DNA of 64,000 bases from Rhodococcus opacus B4 (GTDB lineage: Bacteria; Actinomycetota; Actinomycetes; Mycobacteriales; Mycobacteriaceae), in the NCBI RefSeq assembly GCF_000010805.1, contig NC_012522.1, positions 6,324,001 through 6,388,000 of the forward strand, written 5' to 3'. This document shows positions 33,299 to 40,855 of this stretch, one piece after another (within the stretch, counting starts at the first letter, position 1; each line of letters begins with the position of its first letter). The notes under the pieces are model-generated. The model saw only the letters and a program-made list of their open reading frames with translations, ran no database searches and was not told the origin of the DNA. A program made the position numbers and the translations under genes.

Positions 33299-35143
33299 GT
33301 GAACACCGAGAAGCAAACCGAAAAGCTCGAGACCCTGGTGACAACCGTGGCGTCCCGGCTCACGCCTGTCGACGCGGTCTCGTTCAAGGCCGTGGCCACC
33401 CGCGTGCTGCAGGATCTCGTGGAACACTTCGAGGTCGATACCAGTTTTCTCCGGTTCACCGACCACGAGATCGCGGCGACGGTCCTGGTCGCGGAATACC
33501 CCCTTCGACCCTTCATCCCCGACCCCGACCCACTCGGCGTCGTGTACTTCAAGGATGCCGATCCGACCTTCGCCCAGATCGAGCACCAGAAGGAAGTGGC
33601 CATCTTCCGGCCGGAGGTGTCCGGTCCGGATTACAACGAACGTGTCCGCGAGGCGTCGGGGGTGCCGCAGGTGTCGCTTGCCGCCGTTCCGCTGCTGTCC
33701 GGTGAGACGACGACGGGCACGCTCGGCTTCATCAAGTTCGGCGACCGCGACTGGACCCCGCCGGAACTCGACGTCCTCAAGGCGATCGCCGCCCTGCTCG
33801 CGCAGGTCCAGGCCCGCATCGTCGTCGAGGAGCAGTTGCGCTACTCGGCCGACCACGATTCCCTCACCGGACTCAGCAACCGGCGCGCCCTCTACCACCA
33901 CCTGGACACCCGCCTCGCGTCGTCCGAACCCGGGCCCGTCGCCATCCTGTTCCTCGACCTGGACCGCCTGAAACCCCTCAACGACTTTTTCGGCCACGGG
34001 GCCGGCGACGGTTTCATCTCGACGATCGCGGACCGGCTCAGGTCGACCAGCGACGCCGACGACCTCGTCTCGAGGCTGGGCGGCGACGAATTCGTGCTCG
34101 TGCTCGGGGGATCGGTGGGTCTCGAGGAGGCGGAGGTGCGGGCGCAGCACATCCGCGACGTCGTGACCGAACGGGTGCGTCTGGGCCGCGAGGTGGTCAG
34201 CCGCAGTGTCAGCATCGGCGTCGCGGCGGGGTGTCCGGGCAAGGCCACCACCAGTTCGCTCCTCAGCCAGGCCGACCAGGCCGTCATGGTTGCGAAGACC
34301 AAGGGCGGTAACGCCATCAGCGTGTTCACGGACGAGATGCAGGAGGAGAGCGAGAAACGCAACATGATCGAGCTCAGTCTGCGTGCGGCCATCGCGGACG
34401 AGTCGCTGTTTCTCGAATACCAGCCCGAGGTGGACCTGCGGACCGGCCGGATCATCGGGGTCGAGGCCCTCGTGCGGTGGAATCATCCGCTGCTCGGGTT
34501 GCTGCAGCCGGGCTCGTTCATCGACGTCGCCGAGGCGACGAACGTGGCGGGGGAGCTCGGACGCTGGGTGATCAGGAAGGCCTGCCGGCAGTGGGCCGAC
34601 TGGCGGTCGCAGGCTCCCGAGCTGGATCTGGCTCTTGCCGTCAACGTCTCGCCGGGGCAGTTGGCCGGTCTCGATTTTCTCGACGTCGTCAGAGATGCAT
34701 TGGCGGAGTTCGACCTCCGGAAGGGCGCTCTGTGCCTGGAGATCACGGAGAACGCGGTGCTCAGTGATCTCACCTGGACGCGTGAGGCGCTCGAGGGGCT
34801 GCACGCGATGGATGTGGAGGTGGCGATCGACGACTTCGGCACCGGATACAGCTCCCTCAGTCATCTCAAGGCCCTGCCGGTGGGGACGCTGAAGATCGAC
34901 AAGGGGTTCGTGATGAACCTGGACACCAACCCAGGGGATCGGGCGATCGTGAAGTCGATCATCGGCCTCGCCGAGTCGTTCGGCCTGGAGTTGGTGGCGG
35001 AGGGCGTCGAGAACGTGGAGTCGGCGCGGCAACTTCTGGACATGGGATGTTATCGGGCGCAGGGGTTTCTGTTCAGCCGCCCGGTCTCGGCGGAGGAGAT
35101 CGGCAAGTTGCTGGCGGCGGGGGCTATCGAGGTCGGAATGTAG
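33299..35143 (+). CDS. GAF-GGDEF-EAL c-di-GMP turnover enzyme (Rv1354c-like)
   Basis: A 614-residue cytoplasmic protein. Residues about 15-170 form a GAF sensor. The GGDEF domain has DHDSLTGLSNRRALYHHLD and an intact GGDEF at 261-265. The residues ahead of it read DADDLVSRL rather than RxxD, so the canonical product-inhibition site is missing. The EAL domain starts at 389 (VEALVRWNHP) and keeps AIDDFGTGYSSLSHLKAL and LKIDKGFV. Both catalytic motifs are intact, so it may synthesise and degrade c-di-GMP, as reported for the mycobacterial homologue. GTG at 33299 follows a strong AGGAGGG. The gene is 14 bases downstream of the E1-like gene. It could tie polysaccharide production to c-di-GMP level. 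Confidence 0.92.
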   Translation: MNTEKQTEKLETLVTTVASRLTPVDAVSFKAVATRVLQDLVEHFEVDTSFLRFTDHEIAATVLVAEYPLRPFIPDPDPLGVVYFKDADPTFAQIEHQKEVAIFRPEVSGPDYNERVREASGVPQVSLAAVPLLSGETTTGTLGFIKFGDRDWTPPELDVLKAIAALLAQVQARIVVEEQLRYSADHDSLTGLSNRRALYHHLDTRLASSEPGPVAILFLDLDRLKPLNDFFGHGAGDGFISTIADRLRSTSDADDLVSRLGGDEFVLVLGGSVGLEEAEVRAQHIRDVVTERVRLGREVVSRSVSIGVAAGCPGKATTSSLLSQADQAVMVAKTKGGNAISVFTDEMQEESEKRNMIELSLRAAIADESLFLEYQPEVDLRTGRIIGVEALVRWNHPLLGLLQPGSFIDVAEATNVAGELGRWVIRKACRQWADWRSQAPELDLALAVNVSPGQLAGLDFLDVVRDALAEFDLRKGALCLEITENAVLSDLTWTREALEGLHAMDVEVAIDDFGTGYSSLSHLKALPVGTLKIDKGFVMNLDTNPGDRAIVKSIIGLAESFGLELVAEGVENVESARQLLDMGCYRAQGFLFSRPVSAEEIGKLLAAGAIEVGM

Positions 35144-35185
35144 CGGCTGCCCGCGATTCAACCGTACCGAAAGTTCGGTTTGCTC

Positions 35186-35200
35186 CAATTATGATAATTG
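35186..35200. promoter_or_regulatory. 15-bp perfect inverted repeat upstream of the sugar-phosphate transferase
   Basis: Arms CAATTAT and ATAATTG around a central G, in the AT-rich 174-bp gap between the c-di-GMP gene and the transferase gene, and 20 bases before operator copy D. It may be a second regulator site. It lacks a GC stem, so a terminator is unlikely. Confidence 0.4.
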
Positions 35201-35220
35201 AAGACATTCGATTGCAGCTA

Positions 35221-35241
35221 TAACAGACCTAGAGTATGTTT
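35221..35241. promoter_or_regulatory. Repeated island operator, copy D
   Basis: Left arm TAACAGACC, spacer TAG, right arm AGTATGTTT. Each arm differs from the consensus AAACANACC / GGTNTGTTT at one position. It lies about 87 bases before the start of the initiating transferase gene. Confidence 0.7.
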
Positions 35242-35317
35242 TGAGTGGTAGTAATCAACTCCACGGCGCGATCGGATCGACGCGGTGGCGGGCGGGTACC
35301 GAACATGGGTTTGACCA

Positions 35318-36871
35318 ATGTGCGAATGTGGAAGCGATTTCGAGGCACTGAGCGTGTCCGAGCGGACTCAACTGCTCATCAGATCCCAATGCGTACACGG
35401 CCGTAGGGCGGCGGGGGTGCCGACCATTCCCGGTCGTACCGTGCCCGATCCACCCTCGCCGCGGCCGTCCTGGGAGCGGTCGTACTCCCATGTCGCGATC
35501 TGCACCGATCTACTCAGCGTCCTCGCCGCCGACCTGTTCGTCACCGTCGTCTACCGGCAGATCCCGCTCTGGACGTGGGCCGGGAGTCTCGCGGTCGCAG
35601 TCGCGGTTCCCGTCCTGGCGATGCTGTGCCTGGCGTTGGCACATGCGTGGGATCCACGCATTCTCGGCAGCGGTGCCGAGGAGTTCCGCCGAGTGGGACG
35701 AGCGTACGTATGGGTGATCGCGGTAACGGCCGTTGCCGGGTATGCGCTGGGTACCGCGAACGGGCACTCGTGGGTGTTCGGCGCTCTCCCGCTCGCAGCA
35801 GCGCTGTCGGTGCTCGGGCGTTACGCGCTGAGGCAAGGTTTGCGCAGGCGCCGGCGCTCGGGGGACTACCTGCGGTCTGTCCTCGTGGCCGGAGACATCG
35901 ACGAAGTGCTCGAATTGATCAAGCGCACGCCGGACATCTCGCAGGCCGGGTGGCGCGTGGATGCGATCTGCCTTGCCGATGTGAGACCGGGTGAACAGCT
36001 TCCGCTCGCCATCGACGACACTCCCGTGATCGGCACGGAAAAGGACATCGTCGGTATCACCAGACTGCATTCTTTCCAGGCGATCGCAGTACTGCCCTCC
36101 AGTGGTTGGACCCCGACTCGCACCGAGCGGCTGAGCTGGGAGTTGGAGGGCACCGGAACCGATCTGTTGATCGCGCCCGTGCTCATGGATGTCGTCGGAC
36201 CGCGTCTGCATATCGCCCCCGTCGCGGGAGTTCCGTTGATGCAGTTGAGTGCGCCGACGTACTCGGGCCCGGCGTGGGTGATCAAGAATGTCCTCGATCG
36301 GGTCTTCGCCTTCGTGCTCGTCGTCGCCATCGCACCCGTCCTGCTCGCGATCGGCGGGGCGATCCGCGCAAGCAGTCGCGGTCCCGCGTTGTTCAAGCAG
36401 ACCCGCGTCGGCCGGGACGGCGAGGTATTTACGATGTACAAGTTCCGCAGCATGGTGGTGGGTGCGGAAGGGCGACTCCGCGAGCTCGCGGTATTCGACG
36501 AGGGTGCCGGCGTGCTGTTCAAGCTCCACGACGACCCGCGCGTGACCCGAGTGGGTAGGTTCATCCGCCGCTACTCCCTCGACGAGCTGCCGCAACTGTT
36601 CAACGTCGTCACGGGAAGTATGTCCCTCGTGGGTCCACGTCCACCGCTGGAATGCGAGGTCGCGCGGTACGGCGACGACGGCGCGAGGCGGCGTCTTTTC
36701 GTCAAACCGGGGCTGACGGGGCTGTGGCAGGTGAGCGGCCGGAGCAACCTCAGCTGGGAGGAGTCGGTCCGCGCCGACTTGCACTACGTCGAGAACTGGA
36801 CCTTCACCCTGGATTTGCTGATCCTGTGGAAGACGATTCGGGCTGTGCTGAGGCCCGACGGCGCCTATTGA
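35318..36871 (+). CDS. WbaP-type polyprenyl-phosphate sugar-phosphate transferase (initiating enzyme)
   Basis: A 517-residue membrane enzyme that loads the first sugar-1-phosphate onto undecaprenyl phosphate, starting each repeat unit. Four N-terminal transmembrane segments (about residues 60-165) and a central CoA-binding-like domain precede the catalytic bacterial sugar transferase domain (about 325-517). That domain has the membrane hairpin VLDRVFAFVLVVAIAPVLLA, KQTRVGRDGEVFTMYKFRSM, RRYSLDELPQLFNVVTGSMS, LVGPRPP and PGLTGLWQVSGRSNLSWEES. It is far from, but presumably serves, the Wzx/Wzy genes at 3-18 kb or those at 48-60 kb, since no other initiator is seen in the window. ATG at 35318 is used; a GTG at 35354 is possible. 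Both upstream regions lack a strong ribosome-binding site. Confidence 0.92.
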   Translation: MCECGSDFEALSVSERTQLLIRSQCVHGRRAAGVPTIPGRTVPDPPSPRPSWERSYSHVAICTDLLSVLAADLFVTVVYRQIPLWTWAGSLAVAVAVPVLAMLCLALAHAWDPRILGSGAEEFRRVGRAYVWVIAVTAVAGYALGTANGHSWVFGALPLAAALSVLGRYALRQGLRRRRRSGDYLRSVLVAGDIDEVLELIKRTPDISQAGWRVDAICLADVRPGEQLPLAIDDTPVIGTEKDIVGITRLHSFQAIAVLPSSGWTPTRTERLSWELEGTGTDLLIAPVLMDVVGPRLHIAPVAGVPLMQLSAPTYSGPAWVIKNVLDRVFAFVLVVAIAPVLLAIGGAIRASSRGPALFKQTRVGRDGEVFTMYKFRSMVVGAEGRLRELAVFDEGAGVLFKLHDDPRVTRVGRFIRRYSLDELPQLFNVVTGSMSLVGPRPPLECEVARYGDDGARRRLFVKPGLTGLWQVSGRSNLSWEESVRADLHYVENWTFTLDLLILWKTIRAVLRPDGAY

Positions 36872-36911
36872 CGACTTCTCACCTCCGTCGCTTCGATTCG
36901 GCACGACAGCG

Positions 36912-36932
36912 TTACGGACTCAGGGTATGTTT
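36912..36932. promoter_or_regulatory. Repeated island operator, copy E
   Basis: Left arm TTACGGACT, spacer CAG, right arm GGTATGTTT. The right arm is a perfect match and the left arm is partial. It lies in the 196-bp region between the transferase gene and the carrier-protein operon that starts at 37068. Confidence 0.6.
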
Positions 36933-37067
36933 ATGCCCACACTGCAGTACCTCTTGTCTTGAATTGCCAAAGTACGGTAACTTCTCGAAGGGTTTGCTGA
37001 AGAGTCGCTGGGAGAGTGGCTTCCCGTGCGGAATGCGGGACCGTCGAAGACTGGAGCAGGGGGATCG

Positions 37068-37505
37068 ATGTCTGGTGGTTCGGTCTCGTCGATCCTGGGG
37101 TCCCGCATCGGGTGCGACGTGATGACGGTCGAGCACGTGCGAAGCAGCGTCGAGCGATTCGGCGACCGCTATCTGAACAGAATCTTCACACCCCACGAAT
37201 TGGAAACCTGCGCAGGACCGGCGCGGGTCCAACGGCTGGCCGCCCGATTCGCGGCCAAAGAAGCCGTGGTCAAGGTGCTGCGTCCCGGCGACGTCGCCTT
37301 GCCGTGGCAGTCCATCGAGATCCGGCGCGAGAGCTGGGGCGGATGCGGAGTGCGGCTGTCCGGCAACGCATCGGCACTCGCCGAGCGTCAGGGGCTCGGC
37401 GGGTTCGACGTCTCGATCTCGCACGAGTCCGACGTCGCGATCGCGATGGTCACCGCGTCCCGGCTGGGCACGCCCCCCGATCACGAAGGAGAACGCCACC
37501 CATGA
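37068..37505 (+). CDS. Holo-ACP synthase-like 4'-phosphopantetheinyl transferase (AcpS family)
   Basis: A 145-residue AcpS-type transferase. IGCDVMTVEHVRSSVERFGD carries the metal-binding aspartate of the GxDxxxxxR-type start, and YLNRIFTPHELETC with AARFAAKEAVVKVLRP is the classic second motif (FxxKEAxxKAL). The end reads GFDVSISHESDVAIAMV (SxSHxxxxA). It would attach the phosphopantetheine arm to the carrier protein encoded next to it, with an ATGA overlap (37502-37505). A dedicated enzyme suggests the ACP is not served by the housekeeping AcpS. ATG 37068 is chosen over 37026 because of GGGGGA upstream. Confidence 0.9.
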   Translation: MSGGSVSSILGSRIGCDVMTVEHVRSSVERFGDRYLNRIFTPHELETCAGPARVQRLAARFAAKEAVVKVLRPGDVALPWQSIEIRRESWGGCGVRLSGNASALAERQGLGGFDVSISHESDVAIAMVTASRLGTPPDHEGERHP

Positions 37506-37744
37506 GCGAGCACACCATCCGCAAGGTTCTCGGTGACCACGCCCGGCTGTCCGTCGACGCCGCGAGCATCGCCGTCGGCGCCGATCTCTACGAGCTCGGT
37601 CTGACGTCCCACGCGAGCGTCAACGTGATGCTGGCGCTGGAGGATTCGTTCGACATCGAGTTTCCCGACGAGTTGCTGCGTAAGAGCACGTTCGCGAGCG
37701 TCGATTCCATCCGGGGCGCGCTCGTCGAACTCGGCGTGGCATGA
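37502..37744 (+). CDS. Acyl/aminoacyl carrier protein
   Basis: An 80-residue carrier protein. The attachment region is LYELGLTSHASVNVMLALED (phosphopantetheine serine within LTS, positions about 36-38), followed by FDIEFPDELLRKSTFASVDS, the usual helix 2/3 pattern. In place of the common DSL it has T-S-H, like the carrier proteins described next to class II synthetase-like amino acid:carrier-protein ligases. It overlaps AcpS by ATGA and the acyl-CoA dehydrogenase gene by ATGA (37741-37744). The loaded group is probably an amino acid, given the neighbours. Confidence 0.9.
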   Translation: MSEHTIRKVLGDHARLSVDAASIAVGADLYELGLTSHASVNVMLALEDSFDIEFPDELLRKSTFASVDSIRGALVELGVA

Positions 37745-38946
37745 GCACCGCCCTCGCGGGCGACACGGGGATCGAGTCCGCCAGGTCTTCCGGACCGTCG
37801 GCACGGGCCGCGAGAGTGGCCGAGGTGGCCGCGCGGTGGGCCGTCGACGTCGATCGTGACGCGCGCTTTCCGCAGGAGGCGGTGGACGCGCTCCGGGACG
37901 AGCGTCTGCTCTCGTGCGCCGTCCCGCGGGAGCTGGGTGGTGAAGGCGCGACACTTCGGGACCTGTGCGCGATCGCCCGGGTCCTGGGCCGCCAGTGCGC
38001 CGCGACGGCGATGATCTTCGCGATGCACCAGACCCAGATCCTCTCGCTCGTACGACATCCGGGCGGCGACGGCGTCGCCGGTTTCCTGCGCGACGCGGTC
38101 GCCGGTCAGTACCTGCTGGCGTCGGCGACCACGGAACTGGGTATCGGTGGCGACGTCCGCCGCAGCACGTGCGCGGTGGAGCGGTCCGGTGGAGTGGTGT
38201 CGCTGGTCAAGAACGCCCCCGTCATCTCCTACGGCGAGTACGCCGACGCGATCCTCGTGACCGCTCGGCGCACCCCCGACAGCCCGCCGAGCGACCAGGC
38301 GCTCGTCATCTGCCGGCGTGCCGACGTGACGCTCGAGCGCACCGGTGACTGGAACACGCTGGGGCTGCGCGGAACCTGCAGTCCCGGGTTCGTGCTACGG
38401 GCCACCACCACCCCGGATCTCGTCGTCGCCGATCCCTACTCGGAGATCTCGGCGGCGACCATGCTTCCGGTGTCGCACTCGGTGTGGTCGGCGGTGTGGC
38501 TCGGCATCGCCGACGCCGCGGTGGAGAAGGCACGCCGGTACGTGCGGGTGGCCGCGCGGAAGCAGCCGGGTGTGGCCTCGCCCGCAGCCCTGCGCCTCGC
38601 CGAGGCCGCGGCTGTGCATCAGCAATTCGCGGACGTCGTATTCGCGGCAGCCGGCCGCTTCGACGATGCCGACGCGGCTCCGGCCGATTCGCCGGAGTCC
38701 GAAGTCGCAGGCGGCGTGGGCTATTCGCTGGCGATGAACAACCTCAAGGTCACGGCGTCGACCCTGGCCGTCGACCTCGTCGGCAGGGCCATGCTGATCT
38801 GTGGGATCGCCGGCTACCGGGAAGACACGGAATACTCGCTCGGCCGGCACCTGCGCGATGCGCACGGTGCGGCCGTCATGGTCAACAACGATCGAATCAT
38901 GGCCAACTCGGCGCAGATGGCCACCGCATACCGGGGGACGATATGA
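37741..38946 (+). CDS. Acyl-CoA dehydrogenase-like flavoprotein
   Basis: A 401-residue member of the acyl-CoA dehydrogenase superfamily. The helical N-terminal domain has DARFPQEAVDALRDERLLSC and AVPRELGGEGATLRDLCAIA. The central beta domain has LLASATTELGIGGDVRRSTC. The C-terminal helical domain has NLKVTASTLAVDLVGRAMLI and GRHLRDAHGAAVMVNNDRIM. Such proteins in carrier-protein operons often oxidise a carrier-bound aminoacyl or acyl group to an unsaturated product. The catalytic glutamate at the family position is not obvious, and a histidine-rich end (HLRDAHGA) replaces it. Start and stop overlap the neighbours, so the stoichiometry is likely coupled. Confidence 0.87.
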   Translation: MSTALAGDTGIESARSSGPSARAARVAEVAARWAVDVDRDARFPQEAVDALRDERLLSCAVPRELGGEGATLRDLCAIARVLGRQCAATAMIFAMHQTQILSLVRHPGGDGVAGFLRDAVAGQYLLASATTELGIGGDVRRSTCAVERSGGVVSLVKNAPVISYGEYADAILVTARRTPDSPPSDQALVICRRADVTLERTGDWNTLGLRGTCSPGFVLRATTTPDLVVADPYSEISAATMLPVSHSVWSAVWLGIADAAVEKARRYVRVAARKQPGVASPAALRLAEAAAVHQQFADVVFAAAGRFDDADAAPADSPESEVAGGVGYSLAMNNLKVTASTLAVDLVGRAMLICGIAGYREDTEYSLGRHLRDAHGAAVMVNNDRIMANSAQMATAYRGTI

Positions 38947-39893
38947 GCACGGATATCGCAGTGGAGCAGGAAGAGACGAGCGAACTCGAGCGCGCCCGGC
39001 GCGCGTTCCGGGCGGAACTGCTGGGGGCCGGACTCCTGGTGGACACGTCCGTCGCCGGCCTGTACGGACGGTCGGGGTTGTTCGAGGACATCGTCGACGG
39101 CATCGACGCGGTCGTGCGGGCAGCAGGCCCGGGCGCGTCCGCGGCCCGATTCCGGTTTCCGCCGGTGTTCCCGCGCACCAGTTTCGAGCGGACCGACTAC
39201 ATCGCGTCGTTCCCCAATCTGACCGGTGCCGTCAACACGTTCACCGGCACCAACGCCGAGCACGCGCAACTGCTGGCGGCCCGCGCCGAGGGGGAGAGCT
39301 GGGACCGGTGGCTCGAGCCGACCGACACGATGCTGGTGTCGGCGGCCTGCCATCCGGCGTACCCGATGTTCACGGGAGTGCTGCCGGACGGCGGTGCGCT
39401 CCTCGACGTGTACGGCTACTGCTTCCGGCATGAGCCCGCGTTCGATCCCGCGCGCATGCAGGCGTTCCGGATGCACGAGTTCGTGCGGATCGGCACCGCG
39501 GACCAGGCTGCGAACCACCGTGATTCGTGGATCGAGCGCGGGCTGGAGGTGCTGTCCGACCTGTGGCTGGACGCGACACCGGTGATCGCCAACGATCCGT
39601 TCTTCGGCAGGGCCGGACGCATGCTCGCCGCCAACCAGCGCGACGAGAACCTCAAGACCGAGCTGACGGTGCGCTTGTACGGCGACCTCGACGACGGAAC
39701 CGCGGTCGTGTCGTGCAACTGCCATCAGGACCATTTCGGTGTCACGTTCGACATCGCGACCGCGGACGGCGGTGTCGCGCACAGTGCGTGCGTCGGGTTC
39801 GGGATGGAACGCATCGCGCTCGCGATGCTGCGGACCCACGGCCTGGACCCGTCGCGCTGGCCGAGCGCGGTGAAATCCCGGATGTCGCTGTGA
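38943..39893 (+). CDS. Amino acid:[carrier protein] ligase, class II seryl-tRNA-synthetase-like
   Basis: A 316-residue protein resembling the catalytic core of atypical seryl-tRNA synthetases. In family knowledge these lack the tRNA-binding arm, activate a small amino acid (Gly or Ala) and transfer it to a carrier protein instead of tRNA. Visible are the zinc/active-site stretch LVSAACHPAYPMFTG, the class II motif 2-like AFRMHEFVRIGTADQ, CNCHQDHFGVTFDI and motif 3-like CVGFGMERIALAML. The gene order ACP, acyl-CoA dehydrogenase-like, ligase, DUF1839 matches the operons described for this family. Start ATG 38943 overlaps the previous stop. The open frame back to 38484 is not coding. Amino acid specificity was not determined. 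Confidence 0.85.
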   Translation: MSTDIAVEQEETSELERARRAFRAELLGAGLLVDTSVAGLYGRSGLFEDIVDGIDAVVRAAGPGASAARFRFPPVFPRTSFERTDYIASFPNLTGAVNTFTGTNAEHAQLLAARAEGESWDRWLEPTDTMLVSAACHPAYPMFTGVLPDGGALLDVYGYCFRHEPAFDPARMQAFRMHEFVRIGTADQAANHRDSWIERGLEVLSDLWLDATPVIANDPFFGRAGRMLAANQRDENLKTELTVRLYGDLDDGTAVVSCNCHQDHFGVTFDIATADGGVAHSACVGFGMERIALAMLRTHGLDPSRWPSAVKSRMSL

Positions 39894-40855
39894 CGTCCCG
39901 GCTGATCGACATCTCGCCGGACGGCTACGAACCGCACCCCATCCACTCCGGCGAACGGACCTGGACCGAGACCAACTGCTACCTCGACCTGTGGGTGGAG
40001 GTACTCCACTCGCTCGGGCTCGATCCGGTGCCCGCCGCCGCGTGCGCATTCGGCGCCCGGTTCGACGGATCGCAGTGGACGTTCCTGAAGTTCAAGCCCG
40101 AGGATCTGTTCGCCCTGTACGGGATCGATGTGGGGGAGATGAACGTCTGGCGCGGTGTCCTCGACCACGTGGAGGACAATCTCGCGGCGGGGATGTTGTC
40201 GACCGTCGAGGTGGATGCGCACTGGCTCCCGGACACGGTGGGCACCGGCTACCGCGAGAGCCACACCAAGACCACGATCGTCGCGAACTTCATCGACCGG
40301 TAGGCCGGTGTGCTCGAGTACTTCCACAACAGTGGGTACCACCGGCTGACCGGGGACGACTTCCGCGGGCTGTTCGGACTCGATCTCGCCGGATCGGCGA
40401 CGTTCACGCCGTACGTCGAGCAGGTCCGGTTCGACGGGGACCCGGAGTACCGGCCGGGTCGCTTCGACGCCGTGCTGCGGCATCATCTCGCGACGCGACC
40501 GGACGGAAATCCGGTGCGCGCTCTCGGTGAGCGGGTGGTCGCCGACGTGCCCTGGATCCGCGGCGCGGGCATCGACACGTTTCACCTGTGGACGTTCGGG
40601 GTGTTGCGGCAGTGCGGTGCCACCGCGGAACTCGCCGCCGACGTCTGCGAGTACCTCGAGCGCAACGGGTTCGCGGGGGCCGCGGCGTTCGCGCCCGGCT
40701 TCCGGGAGGTCGCGCAGGGCGCGAAGAGCGTGCAGTTCCAGATGGCGCGGGCCGCTCGCGGACGCACCGTCGACCCGTCGGCGCAACTCGACGGCATGGC
40801 CGAGACGTGGGAACGGTCGGTGGACGGCGTGGCACGCGTGGTCGGACGCGCGTAG
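39890..40855 (+). pseudogene. DUF1839 family protein interrupted by one in-frame TAG (40301-40303)
   Basis: Read as one frame from GTG 39890 to the stop at 40853-40855, this gives a 321-residue protein, which fits the expected DUF1839 length. A TAG at 40301-40303 splits it into 137 residues ending TTIVANFIDR and about 183 residues beginning AGVLEYFHNSGYHRLTGDDF, in exactly the same frame, with no frameshift. A single base change from GAG (Glu) to TAG would explain it. Alternatives are amber readthrough, re-initiation at GTG 40310 giving a split protein, or a sequencing error. The 5' GTGA overlap with the ligase gene and the 3' TAGTG overlap with the next gene show the original operon design is intact. 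Function of DUF1839 is unknown, though it accompanies amino acid:carrier-protein ligases. Confidence 0.8.

Noticed and set aside
33083..35188. A 701-residue minus-strand frame opposite the GAF-GGDEF-EAL gene
   Set aside because: Shadow of GC-rich coding sequence; composition is biased and no ribosome-binding site or domain is seen.
29160..35217. Recurring ATTGCAG near operators B, C and D
   Set aside because: The heptamer is short, its distance to the operators varies and it occurs in other AT-rich places, so chance cannot be excluded.
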